A DNA stretch of 64,000 nucleotides. Origin: Yanghanlia caeni (GTDB lineage Bacteria > Pseudomonadota > Gammaproteobacteria > Burkholderiales > Burkholderiaceae_B). The notes under the pieces were generated by a model. The model made no database searches, was not told where the DNA came from, and worked only from the letters and a program-made list of their open reading frames with translations. A program made the translations under genes and the position numbers. Each line of letters opens with the position of its first letter. Positions within the stretch are counted from its first letter, which is position 1. Location of the stretch: the NCBI GenBank assembly GCA_030733815.1, contig JAUZQE010000007.1, positions 1-64,000 on the forward strand, in the 5' to 3' direction. This document shows, one piece after another, positions 26,748 to 34,320 of the stretch.

Positions 26748-27540
26748 GGCTGCCTCCCGTGTCGGCCCCGTGTGCACCGAAATACACCTCGCGCACCCGC
26801 GCATCGGCCCGAATGGCCGCGGCATCGCCCTGAGCAATCATGCGGCCACGGGCCATGACAATGATGCGATCGGCGTGTTCGAAGACGACATCCATGCTGT
26901 GTTCCGTGAAGAGCACGCCCATGTTGCGCGCCTGTACGATCTGCTTTACCAGGGCCACCAGTGCGTGCCGCTCGGCCGGGCCCATGCCGGCAGTGGGTTC
27001 GTCCATGAGCAGCAGACGCGGCTCTGCCGCAAGACTCATCGCCAGCTCCAGTCGCTTCACGTCGCCATAGGCCAGCGCGCTGCAGGGGTGCTGCGCCAGG
27101 TGCGCCATACCCACCTGTTCCAGCAAGTCGAGCGCGCGCCCGGGCTCATGGGCATCGGCCCGGCTGAAAAAAGAAAACACCCTGCGGCGATGCGCGATCA
27201 GGGCCATCTGCACGTTCTGCAGTACGGTGAGCGAGGCAAACGTGGCGGCGATCTGAAAGCTGCGGCCCACGCCCAGACGTGCCACCCGGTGCGAGGGCAT
27301 GCCGAGGATCTCGCGATCGTCGAAGCGCACCGAGCCGGCCGTGGCCGTGAGCTGACCGTTGATCATGTTGAAGGTGGTGGATTTGCCCGCCCCGTTGGGG
27401 CCAATGAGCGCCAGCAGTTCACCCGCACGCACGTCGAAATCGATGCCATCGACCGCCAGATTGCCACCGAAGCGGCGCGTCAGCCCCCGTACCTGCAGCA
27501 GCGCGGGTTGGGGAACACGAGCCGGCAGCGCCCCACTCAT
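26734..27540 (-). CDS. Branched-chain-type ABC transporter ATPase, LivG-like
   Basis: A 268-residue ATPase with Walker A GPNGAGKST, a degenerate signature loop LAYGDVKR where LSYG or LSGG is usual, and Walker B LLLMDEP followed by TAGMGP. The C-terminal helix is typical of LivG. The ATG at 27540 overlaps the permease stop by four bases. A much longer frame to 27849 lies inside the permease gene and is not native. Confidence 0.9.
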   Translation of the reverse strand: MSGALPARVPQPALLQVRGLTRRFGGNLAVDGIDFDVRAGELLALIGPNGAGKSTTFNMINGQLTATAGSVRFDDREILGMPSHRVARLGVGRSFQIAATFASLTVLQNVQMALIAHRRRVFSFFSRADAHEPGRALDLLEQVGMAHLAQHPCSALAYGDVKRLELAMSLAAEPRLLLMDEPTAGMGPAERHALVALVKQIVQARNMGVLFTEHSMDVVFEHADRIIVMARGRMIAQGDAAAIRADARVREVYFGAHGADTGGSHDAP

Positions 27541-29414
27541 GCCCGCCTCCGGTACATGGCCCAGCGCGAAAACTGCCCCGCAACACCCTGCGGAAACACC
27601 AGCACGATCAACAGAATGACGCCGCCAAAGAGCGCACCCCAGTATTCGGTGAGGCCGACGAAGTAATCGCGCATGGCGGTAAAGGCCACCGCCCCCACCA
27701 CAGGCCCGGCCAGCTGCTGAATGCCGCCCAGCAACACCATTACCAGCACGTCGACCGACGTTCCCACCGTCAGGCTTTCGGGCGACACGCCCCCCTTGGA
27801 AAACACGAACAGCCCGCCCGCGACCCCGGCCAGCACACCGGCCAGGCAAAACCCGACGAGCCGCACACGGCGCACGTCGATTCCCAGCGCTTCTGCACGC
27901 GGGGCGGAATCACGCACTGCCCGCAGCGCCATGCCGAACGGCGCGAACGCCACGCGCCGCACCAGCACCACAACGGCAAATGCCATGACGGCCACCACGT
28001 AATACCAGGCGGCGCCTTCCAGCCAGGGTTCGGGCCACACGCCGATCATGCCGTTCGAGCCGCCCGTCACGGCGTCCCACTGATACACCACCGACCATAC
28101 GATCTGCCCGAACGCCAGCGTGAGCATGGCAAGATAGACGCCCGCCAGCCGTACGCAAAACCAGCCGAAGGCCAAGGCCGCCAGGCCTGCCAGAACGGGT
28201 GCTGCCGCCAGCGACGCCAGCATGCCCCACCCCAGGGTTTTGAAGGCGAGCGCAACGCCATAAGCCCCGAGCCCGAAATAGGCAGCATGACCGAACGACA
28301 CCATGCCGCCCAGGCCCATCATGAAATGCAGACTCACCGCAAAGACCACTGCGATCAGCATGTCTTGCGCGATGACGCTGGCGTACGGCCAGGTGTCGCC
28401 CAGCGCCGGTAGCGCAAGGACCAGCGCCGCCACCGCCAGGGCGGCCAGCCGTAAGCCTCGGCCAGCGGCTACGAGTGGCCGATCGGCCTCACCCACCGTA
28501 CGCGCAAGCGCCGTGGGTTTGCCCAGCAGCCCCCACGGCCGGAAGATGAGCACCACCGCCATGAACAGAAACTCGATCACCAGCGTGAGCTTCGGAAAGG
28601 CCACCGCTACGCCGAAAATTTCGACGACACCCAACGCAATGCACAATGCCTTGAGCTGCGCAATGATGAGCGCAGCGAGAAATGCCCCGGAAATCGAACC
28701 CATGCCGCCCACGACCACGACCACGAAGGCCTCGCCGATCACAGCCAGATCGAGCCCGAGACTTGCGGGCTGCCGCGGCAGCTGCAGTGCCCCGGCCAGG
28801 CCTGCCAGGAAAGCGCCCAACGCAAACACACTGGTAAACAGCCATACGGCGTTCACGCCCAGCGCGCCCAGCATTTCGCGATCTTGTGTGGCAGCGCGAA
28901 TCTGGCGCCCCCAATGGCTGCGGTTCAGCAGCACCCACAATGCGAGCCACACAAGCGGGCCGATCACGATCAGCAGCAGATCGTATTCGGGAAGATAGCG
29001 GCCCAGCACCTGCGCCGAACCTTCCAGCCCCGGCGCAAGCGGGCCCAGCAGATCTTCCGGCCCCCAAACGAACAGTGCCAGATCGTCGAACACCAGCACC
29101 AGGGCAAACGTGGCCAGCAGCTGGAACATTTCGGGCGCCTGGTAGATGCGCCGCAACAGCAGGAGTTCAACGAGCGCACCCAGCAGGCCGACAAGCAGCG
29201 CCGAGGCCAGCACGGCACCCCAGAAGCCCGCCGGCGTATCGCCCCACACATGCACCAGATGCCATGCGCCATACAGCCCCAGCATGTATAGGGAACCGTG
29301 TGCGAAGTTGACGATTCGGCTCACGCCGAATATGAGCGAGAGCCCCACCGCCACCAGAAACAGCGACGAGGCCTCGGCCAGCCCGTTCAGTGCCTGAACA
29401 AGCAGCGTCGCCGC
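27537..29414 (-). CDS. Fused LivH-LivM permease of a branched-chain-type ABC importer
   Basis: About 627 residues and some sixteen hydrophobic segments. The first 290 residues resemble LivH (GLSLIFGVSRIVNFAHG, then a VVVVGGMGSISGA loop). Residues about 320-610 resemble LivM (MGLGGMVSFGHAAYFG, ALRAVRDSAPRAEALGID, VLLGGIQQLAGP). The two permeases, normally separate, are joined in frame by a linker of about 35 residues. The start is uncertain by two codons (ATG at 29420 or just inside). The importer's ligand could be an amino acid, amide, urea or aromatic acid. Confidence 0.88.
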   Translation of the reverse strand, partial: AATLLVQALNGLAEASSLFLVAVGLSLIFGVSRIVNFAHGSLYMLGLYGAWHLVHVWGDTPAGFWGAVLASALLVGLLGALVELLLLRRIYQAPEMFQLLATFALVLVFDDLALFVWGPEDLLGPLAPGLEGSAQVLGRYLPEYDLLLIVIGPLVWLALWVLLNRSHWGRQIRAATQDREMLGALGVNAVWLFTSVFALGAFLAGLAGALQLPRQPASLGLDLAVIGEAFVVVVVGGMGSISGAFLAALIIAQLKALCIALGVVEIFGVAVAFPKLTLVIEFLFMAVVLIFRPWGLLGKPTALARTVGEADRPLVAAGRGLRLAALAVAALVLALPALGDTWPYASVIAQDMLIAVVFAVSLHFMMGLGGMVSFGHAAYFGLGAYGVALAFKTLGWGMLASLAAAPVLAGLAALAFGWFCVRLAGVYLAMLTLAFGQIVWSVVYQWDAVTGGSNGMIGVWPEPWLEGAAWYYVVAVMAFAVVVLVRRVAFAPFGMALRAVRDSAPRAEALGIDVRRVRLVGFCLAGVLAGVAGGLFVFSKGGVSPESLTVGTSVDVLVMVLLGGIQQLAGPVVGAVAFTAMRDYFVGLTEYWGALFGGVILLIVLVFPQGVAGQFSRWAMYRRRA

Positions 29415-29468
29415 CGTCATATCGCTACCCTTACCCTGAACACCACACTGTTCGGCATGCCACCGGCG

Positions 29469-30683
29469 TCATTGCGCCGACGCCGGCCGCCATTGCCGCA
29501 CCTGCTCGTCGGAAGGCAGCACCGAAGCGCCATCCACATAGCGCACGTCGGTCATCACGCCCTTGCCGTCGCGAACATCCAGCGTACCGACGTAGGCACC
29601 CATGGTTGACTGATGATCTTGAGGCCGGTACGTAATGGGCCCGAACGGTGTCATGACCTCGAGCCCGCGAAACGCGGCGATCATCGCCTCGGTGTCGGTG
29701 GAGCCGGCCGCCTTCACCCCTTCGGCCAGCGAGACGATGGTGCTGTAGCCGATGATGGTACCCAGGCGCGGGTAGTCGTTGTACCGTTGCTGGTAGGCCT
29801 GCAGAAACGCCGTATGCTCGGGCGTGTCGATCGCATACCACGGGTAACCCGTGACCACCCACCCCTGGGGTGTCTCGCGGCCCAGCGGGTCGAGGTATTC
29901 GGGCTCGCCCGAAAGCAGGCTGACTACGGACAGATCGTCGAAGAAACGGCGCTGATTGCCCGCCCGCACGAACTTGGCCAAATCGGCCGCAAACAGCACG
30001 TTGAACAGCGCATCGGGCTTGGAGTCGGCCAGCGCCTGCACCACGTTGCCGGCATCGATGCGCCCCAGCGGTGTCGCCTGTTCGGCCACGAACTCCACAT
30101 CGGGCTGGGCTTGCTTCAGCAACGATTTGAAGGTCGCGACGGCCGACTGGCCGTATTCATAGTTGGGGTACACGATCGCCCAGCGCTTGCGGTTCATCTT
30201 TACCGCTTCGGGAATCAGCATGGCCACTTGCATGTAAGTGGACGCACGCAGCCGGAACGTGTAGCGGTTGCCCTGCTCCCACACGATCTTGTCGGTAAGC
30301 GGTTCGCTGGCCAGAAAGAATACTTTGCGATGGCGCGCGAAATCGGCGACGGCGAGACCGATATTCGAAAGAAAGGTACCGGTCAGCAGGTCGACCTTTT
30401 CGCGGGTGACCAGTTCTTCGGCAGTACGCACGGCATCGCCGGGGTTGGAGTTGTCGTCGCGAATGACCAGTTCAAGCTTGCGCCCATTGACGCCACCGGC
30501 CGCATTGATCTGTTCCACCGCGAGTTCCATGCCCATGCGGTACGGCCCGAGGAACGCGGGCTGTGTCTTGTAGCTGTTGAGCTCACCAATACGGATGACA
30601 CCCTGCGCCCGGGCGCCCGTTGCGGCAAGGCCTGCCGCGGCAAGAAGAATGAGACAGCGCAGCAAGCTCGATGCGATCGACAT
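29469..30683 (-). CDS. Periplasmic receptor of a branched-chain-type ABC importer, LivJ/LivK-like
   Basis: A 404-residue type-I periplasmic binding protein. The signal peptide runs to about residue 28 (GARAQG), followed by IRIGELNSYK and the INAAGGVNGR segment of the family. The ATG at 30683 gives a proper signal peptide. The extension to 30728 adds a charged leader. It is the first gene of the operon with the fused permease and two ATPases. Ligand unknown. Confidence 0.88.
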   Translation of the reverse strand: MSIASSLLRCLILLAAAGLAATGARAQGVIRIGELNSYKTQPAFLGPYRMGMELAVEQINAAGGVNGRKLELVIRDDNSNPGDAVRTAEELVTREKVDLLTGTFLSNIGLAVADFARHRKVFFLASEPLTDKIVWEQGNRYTFRLRASTYMQVAMLIPEAVKMNRKRWAIVYPNYEYGQSAVATFKSLLKQAQPDVEFVAEQATPLGRIDAGNVVQALADSKPDALFNVLFAADLAKFVRAGNQRRFFDDLSVVSLLSGEPEYLDPLGRETPQGWVVTGYPWYAIDTPEHTAFLQAYQQRYNDYPRLGTIIGYSTIVSLAEGVKAAGSTDTEAMIAAFRGLEVMTPFGPITYRPQDHQSTMGAYVGTLDVRDGKGVMTDVRYVDGASVLPSDEQVRQWRPASAQ

Positions 30684-30735
30684 GATTGTCCCCGTAGTTT
30701 TTCGTACCCGGCAGGCTTTCGGGTGCAAGTGTCTC

Positions 30736-30741
30736 TATAAT
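30736..30741 (+). promoter_or_regulatory. Consensus -10 element TATAAT before the TerC/CBS gene
   Basis: A perfect TATAAT lies 29 bp before the ATG at 30770, in the divergent gap between the liv receptor and this gene. The -35 match is weak. Confidence 0.4.
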
Positions 30742-30769
30742 GCCTTTTTCAATTTCGGGTTTCATTGTA

Positions 30770-32347
30770 ATGGAGCTATTGCTCGACCCAGGCATATGGG
30801 TCGGCCTGCTGACCCTGGTGGTCCTCGAGATCGTTCTCGGGATCGACAATCTGATCTTCATTGCCATTCTGGCAGACAAGCTGCCCCCCAAGCAACGCGA
30901 CCGGGCGCGCGTCATGGGGCTCTCGCTGGCGCTGATCATGCGCCTGGCGCTGCTCTCGGCCATATCATGGATGTTCCACCTGACCACGCCGCTCTTCCAT
31001 ATCGGAAGCAGTGGGTTCTCGGGGCGCGACCTCATCCTGATACTCGGCGGATTCTTCCTGGTCTTCAAGGGCACCATGGAAATGCACGAACGCGTTGAAG
31101 GAAAGAGTCACGCTTCGCTGCAGTCGCCCGCCTACGCCAGTTTTGGCGTCATCGTCACCCAGATCGTGGTGCTCGACGCCGTGTTCTCGCTCGATGCGGT
31201 GATTACCGCGGTGGGCATGGTCGACCACCTCGAAGTGATGATGGCCGCCGTGGTCATCGCCATCGGGGTGATGCTGTTCGCCTCCAAGCCGCTCACGCGC
31301 TTCGTGAACGCCCACCCCACCGTCGTGATCCTGTGTCTGGGCTTCCTGCTCATGATCGGCTTCTCGCTGGTGGCCGAAGGCTTCGGCTTCAAGGTGCCCA
31401 AGGGCTACCTGTATGCGGCCATCGGTTTCTCCGTCATTATCGAAACACTCAACCAGCTGGCGCGCCGCAACCTCGCGCTCATGCGTTCCGACCGCCCCAT
31501 GCGCGAACGCACCGCTGAGGCCGTATTGCGCATGCTGGGCAAGCGCAGCAGCACGGCCACCGAAACGCCCGAGGGCGACCTCTCGGGGCTGGACGCCATT
31601 CCGTTCGCCGATGAAGAGCGCCACATGGTGAGCGGCGTGCTGCGCCTTGCCGAGCGCAACGTACACTCGGTCATGACGCCACGCACCGACATCACCTGGA
31701 TCAACCTGGAAGACAGCCCTGAGGCCATGCGCGAAGAGATCAACCGCACGCCTCACGGCTTCTACCCGGTGTGTCGTGGCTCACTCGACGAAATCGTGGG
31801 TATCGGCCGCGCCAAAGACCTGATCGCCGACCTGCTGGTCGACGGCAAGGTGAATCAGCGGCGCTTGCGCCCGCCCATCATCGTGCACGAAACCGTGCGC
31901 ATGCTCGATCTCATCAACACGCTCAAGTCTGCACGCGGCCAGCTCGTCATCGTGATCAACGAGTTCGGCACCGTGGAAGGGCTGGTAACGCCGATCGACG
32001 TATTCGAAGCCATTGCCGGCGACTTCCCCGATGAAGACGAAACACCCGATATCATCGTCAAGGCCGAGAACCAGTGGGTCGTCGAAGGCGGCACCGACCT
32101 GCACCACTTCGAACAGACACTCGACGTCGAAGGCCTCGCCCAGGAAACCGACGACTTCAGCACGGTGGCCGGCTTCCTGCTGCAGCAGCTGGGCAAGCTG
32201 CCCGAAGTGGGCGAAACCTTCACACTGCGCCACGGCCCGTACGAGCTCAGTTTCCGCGTTCTGCAGCTTGAAGGCCGCCGCATAGCAAAGGTCTTTGTCG
32301 AGCGCCAGGGCGTGCCCGACGCCGAAGCACCCCAGGAAGCGGCCTGA
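30770..32347 (+). CDS. TerC-domain/CBS-domain/CorC-domain membrane protein, YegH/YoaE family
   Basis: A 525-residue protein that aligns with E. coli YegH. It has a TerC-like seven-helix domain (residues 1-235, with [10 protein letters not shown] and [14 protein letters not shown] acidic metal-site helices), then a pair of CBS domains (about 290-420) and a CorC/HlyC-type C-terminal domain. The family is thought to export metal ions such as manganese, though YegH itself is poorly studied. The ATG at 30770 matches the family start. A tRNA-Pro gene follows. Confidence 0.9.
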   Translation: MELLLDPGIWVGLLTLVVLEIVLGIDNLIFIAILADKLPPKQRDRARVMGLSLALIMRLALLSAISWMFHLTTPLFHIGSSGFSGRDLILILGGFFLVFKGTMEMHERVEGKSHASLQSPAYASFGVIVTQIVVLDAVFSLDAVITAVGMVDHLEVMMAAVVIAIGVMLFASKPLTRFVNAHPTVVILCLGFLLMIGFSLVAEGFGFKVPKGYLYAAIGFSVIIETLNQLARRNLALMRSDRPMRERTAEAVLRMLGKRSSTATETPEGDLSGLDAIPFADEERHMVSGVLRLAERNVHSVMTPRTDITWINLEDSPEAMREEINRTPHGFYPVCRGSLDEIVGIGRAKDLIADLLVDGKVNQRRLRPPIIVHETVRMLDLINTLKSARGQLVIVINEFGTVEGLVTPIDVFEAIAGDFPDEDETPDIIVKAENQWVVEGGTDLHHFEQTLDVEGLAQETDDFSTVAGFLLQQLGKLPEVGETFTLRHGPYELSFRVLQLEGRRIAKVFVERQGVPDAEAPQEAA

Positions 32348-32383
32348 TGCGGCCATGCAGCTATGGTATAGTTACGCGCTTGT

Positions 32384-32460
<77 letters not shown>

Positions 32461-32467
32461 CCTCATT

Positions 32468-32509
32468 AAAGGGCTTACAGCAGCATTGCTGTAAGCCCTT
32501 GTTCTTTTG
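32468..32509 (+). terminator. Rho-independent terminator after tRNA-Pro
   Basis: AAGGGCTTACAGCA and TGCTGTAAGCCCTT form a perfect 14-bp stem with a GCAT loop, followed by TTGTTCTTTT. Confidence 0.88.
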
Positions 32510-32596
32510 TAAAGTGAGGCCCGGTGAACTTCGGCGAGGCGGGACAGGTGCCGAATAGATGATTTCGGTGAACACGAACCGTGAGCCGACAGCCGT

Positions 32597-32974
32597 ATGC
32601 GAAATTACCTCCTTGTTTTCCTGGGTGCCGGCCTGGGTGGCGCAGCCCGACATGCCGTCAACTCGGCCGCGCTGCACTTCTTCGGCCCAGGGTTTCCCTT
32701 CGGAACGCTGATCGTCAATATTGTCGGCTCGTTCCTCATGGGTGCGCTGGTCGAGTGGTTTGCGCTCCGGGCAGATCCGGGATTCGCGTGGCGCATCTTT
32801 CTGACCACCGGCGTACTGGGTGGCTTCACCACCTTCTCGGCGTTTTCACTCGATGCCATGGCCCTCTATGAGCGGGGTGAGTGGTTCTCGGCGGCCGCTT
32901 ATGTCCTGGCATCCGTCACCGTCGCGCTGCTGGGGTTGGCCGCAGGGCTGTTTCTGATGCGCTCGCTGGCGTGA
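32597..32974 (+). CDS. crcB: Fluoride ion channel CrcB (Fluc)
   Basis: A 125-residue, four-helix protein with the Fluc hallmarks: GGAARH in the first helix, PFGTLIVNIVGSF with the pore Asn, and TTGVLGGFTTFSAFS with the sodium-site and Phe-box residues. It works as a dual-topology dimer that lets fluoride leave the cell. Upstream sequence from 32509 has no recognisable fluoride riboswitch. Confidence 0.95.
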   Translation: MRNYLLVFLGAGLGGAARHAVNSAALHFFGPGFPFGTLIVNIVGSFLMGALVEWFALRADPGFAWRIFLTTGVLGGFTTFSAFSLDAMALYERGEWFSAAAYVLASVTVALLGLAAGLFLMRSLA

Positions 32975-33064
32975 ACACGGCTATTTCGCCGGGGGCAGAC
33001 CCGCGTGCGGATCCTCTGGCCCGGTTCACGACGCAGCCGCGCGAACGCAACGTTCTTGCAGGCA

Positions 33065-33421
33065 TCACGCCTTCGAATCATCGTCATCCAGATGAAACAC
33101 GTGCAGCACCCTATGCAATATGGGCGCCACTACCACCCCCAGCACCGCAGCGAAAACAACGCTGATGTACGCCCCGTACACGGCCAGGAAAATCTTCCCC
33201 TTCACCGTTTGGGGCAACATGATTGGCCCGATGCCGCTGGCGATCATGGCCATGTTCAGCGTCACGTCGTGCCAGTGTGCGTCGGCCTCGATCCATAGGT
33301 AGCCCAGAATGCCCAGCAAGAGCGAAAAAATGACGAGTGCCAGGGCCACCAGCACATGCTTCAGCAGCCGCATCGCAAACCGCTTGCGGCTGATCAGTTC
33401 TTCGCCACGCGACTCATACAT
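33065..33421 (-). CDS. Small membrane protein of unknown function
   Basis: A 118-residue protein with a basic N-terminal tail, three membrane helices (about residues 20-45, 55-75, 80-110) and an acidic His/Asp C-terminal end (HLDDDDSKA). The ATG at 33421 has AGGTGAGG upstream. An alternative ATG at 33454 adds 11 residues but has only an adjacent AGG. No family was recognised. It stands alone between crcB and the spermidine-synthase-like gene. Confidence 0.7.
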   Translation of the reverse strand: MYESRGEELISRKRFAMRLLKHVLVALALVIFSLLLGILGYLWIEADAHWHDVTLNMAMIASGIGPIMLPQTVKGKIFLAVYGAYISVVFAAVLGVVVAPILHRVLHVFHLDDDDSKA

Positions 33422-33544
33422 ATAGAGACGCCTCACCTGTAATTTTTGCGTCATCCTACTACAGAGCACCCCAGACGGCCTTATGTGGCCGTGAGCGAGG
33501 GCGATGTTGTAGTATCCCGGCCTTGATTGGCCGAACCGTGAATC

Positions 33545-34276
33545 ATGATCACCATACTGGAAGCAAATGGCCTGCGCAGCCTGCATTTCGGCACACCTGC
33601 CGTGCAGGGCGTCATGCGCGTGGCGAGCCCCTACGATATCGAGCTGGAATACGTGCAGCAGATGATGATGTGGCTGCTGTTCCGGGAACAGGCCGATCAC
33701 ATCGTGCAGTTGGGCCTGGGAGCCGCAACGCTCACCAAATTCTGCCATCAGCGCCTCGCGCCGGCACGGGTGACTGCGGTGGATCACGACCCGGACGTCA
33801 TTGAAACGTGCCGGCAGCACTTCTGCCTGCCGCCCGACGACGAACGGCTGTCCGTGATCTGCGCCGACGCAGGGCACTACATAGCCCACCCGCATCGACG
33901 CCGCTCCATCGATGTCCTGCAGGTCGACCTGTACGACGCCAGGGCGCACAGCCCCGCACTCAGTTCAGAAGCCTTCTATGCGGCCTGCGCCCGCAGCCTG
34001 ACGCCCCACGGTCTGATGACCGTCAACCTGTATTGCGACTGGCCCGAGCATCTTGATCATATTCGCATGATGGAAACGGCCTTTGAAGCCGTAGCCTGGT
34101 TACCGGAAGTGCACGACGGCAACATCGTGGCCATCGCGTTCAAACGCGCCCCGGTGGTCGATTTCGACGTGCTTTACCAGCGCGCCGCAAACATCAGCAA
34201 AGAACTCGGCCTCCCCGCACACCCCTGGGTAACCGGCCTCCAGCGGTGGATGAGCCAGGACACAGAAGAGTCCTGA
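33545..34276 (+). CDS. Spermidine-synthase-like methyltransferase-fold protein
   Basis: A 243-residue protein with a Rossmann fold: LGLGAATLTKF nucleotide loop (about residues 57-67), VTAVDHDPDV acidic loop (76-85) and the substrate-side VDLYDARAHSP. It resembles the catalytic domain of polyamine aminopropyltransferases but lacks the usual N-terminal beta-hairpin domain length. Members of this short branch are often annotated as spermidine synthase or transferase without proof. The stop codon lies in the loop of a long inverted repeat. Confidence 0.7.
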   Translation: MITILEANGLRSLHFGTPAVQGVMRVASPYDIELEYVQQMMMWLLFREQADHIVQLGLGAATLTKFCHQRLAPARVTAVDHDPDVIETCRQHFCLPPDDERLSVICADAGHYIAHPHRRRSIDVLQVDLYDARAHSPALSSEAFYAACARSLTPHGLMTVNLYCDWPEHLDHIRMMETAFEAVAWLPEVHDGNIVAIAFKRAPVVDFDVLYQRAANISKELGLPAHPWVTGLQRWMSQDTEES

Positions 34277-34295
34277 GGACTCTTCTGTGCCTGGC
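34254..34295. repeat. Long inverted repeat with the TGA stop codon as loop
   Basis: CACAGAAGAGTCC (34261-34273) and GGACTCTTCTGTG (34277-34289) are perfect 13-bp arms separated only by TGA (34274-34276), the stop codon of the upstream gene. Beyond one unpaired base, GCCAGG/CCTGGC adds six more pairs. It lies between two convergent genes and has no T tract, so it may act as a bidirectional transcript end or stabiliser. Confidence 0.8.
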
Positions 34296-34320
34296 GAATC
34301 CGAGTGGCATGCAAGCCCAC

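Noticed and set aside
26748-26837. Longer N termini for the two LivF/LivG-like ATPases
   Set aside because: Extended parts lie within the neighbouring gene and lack homology. The inner ATGs have ribosome sites or four-base overlaps.
32509-32596. Possible fluoride riboswitch before crcB
   Set aside because: The spacing would fit, but I could not find the conserved crcB-motif pseudoknot segments, so none is called.
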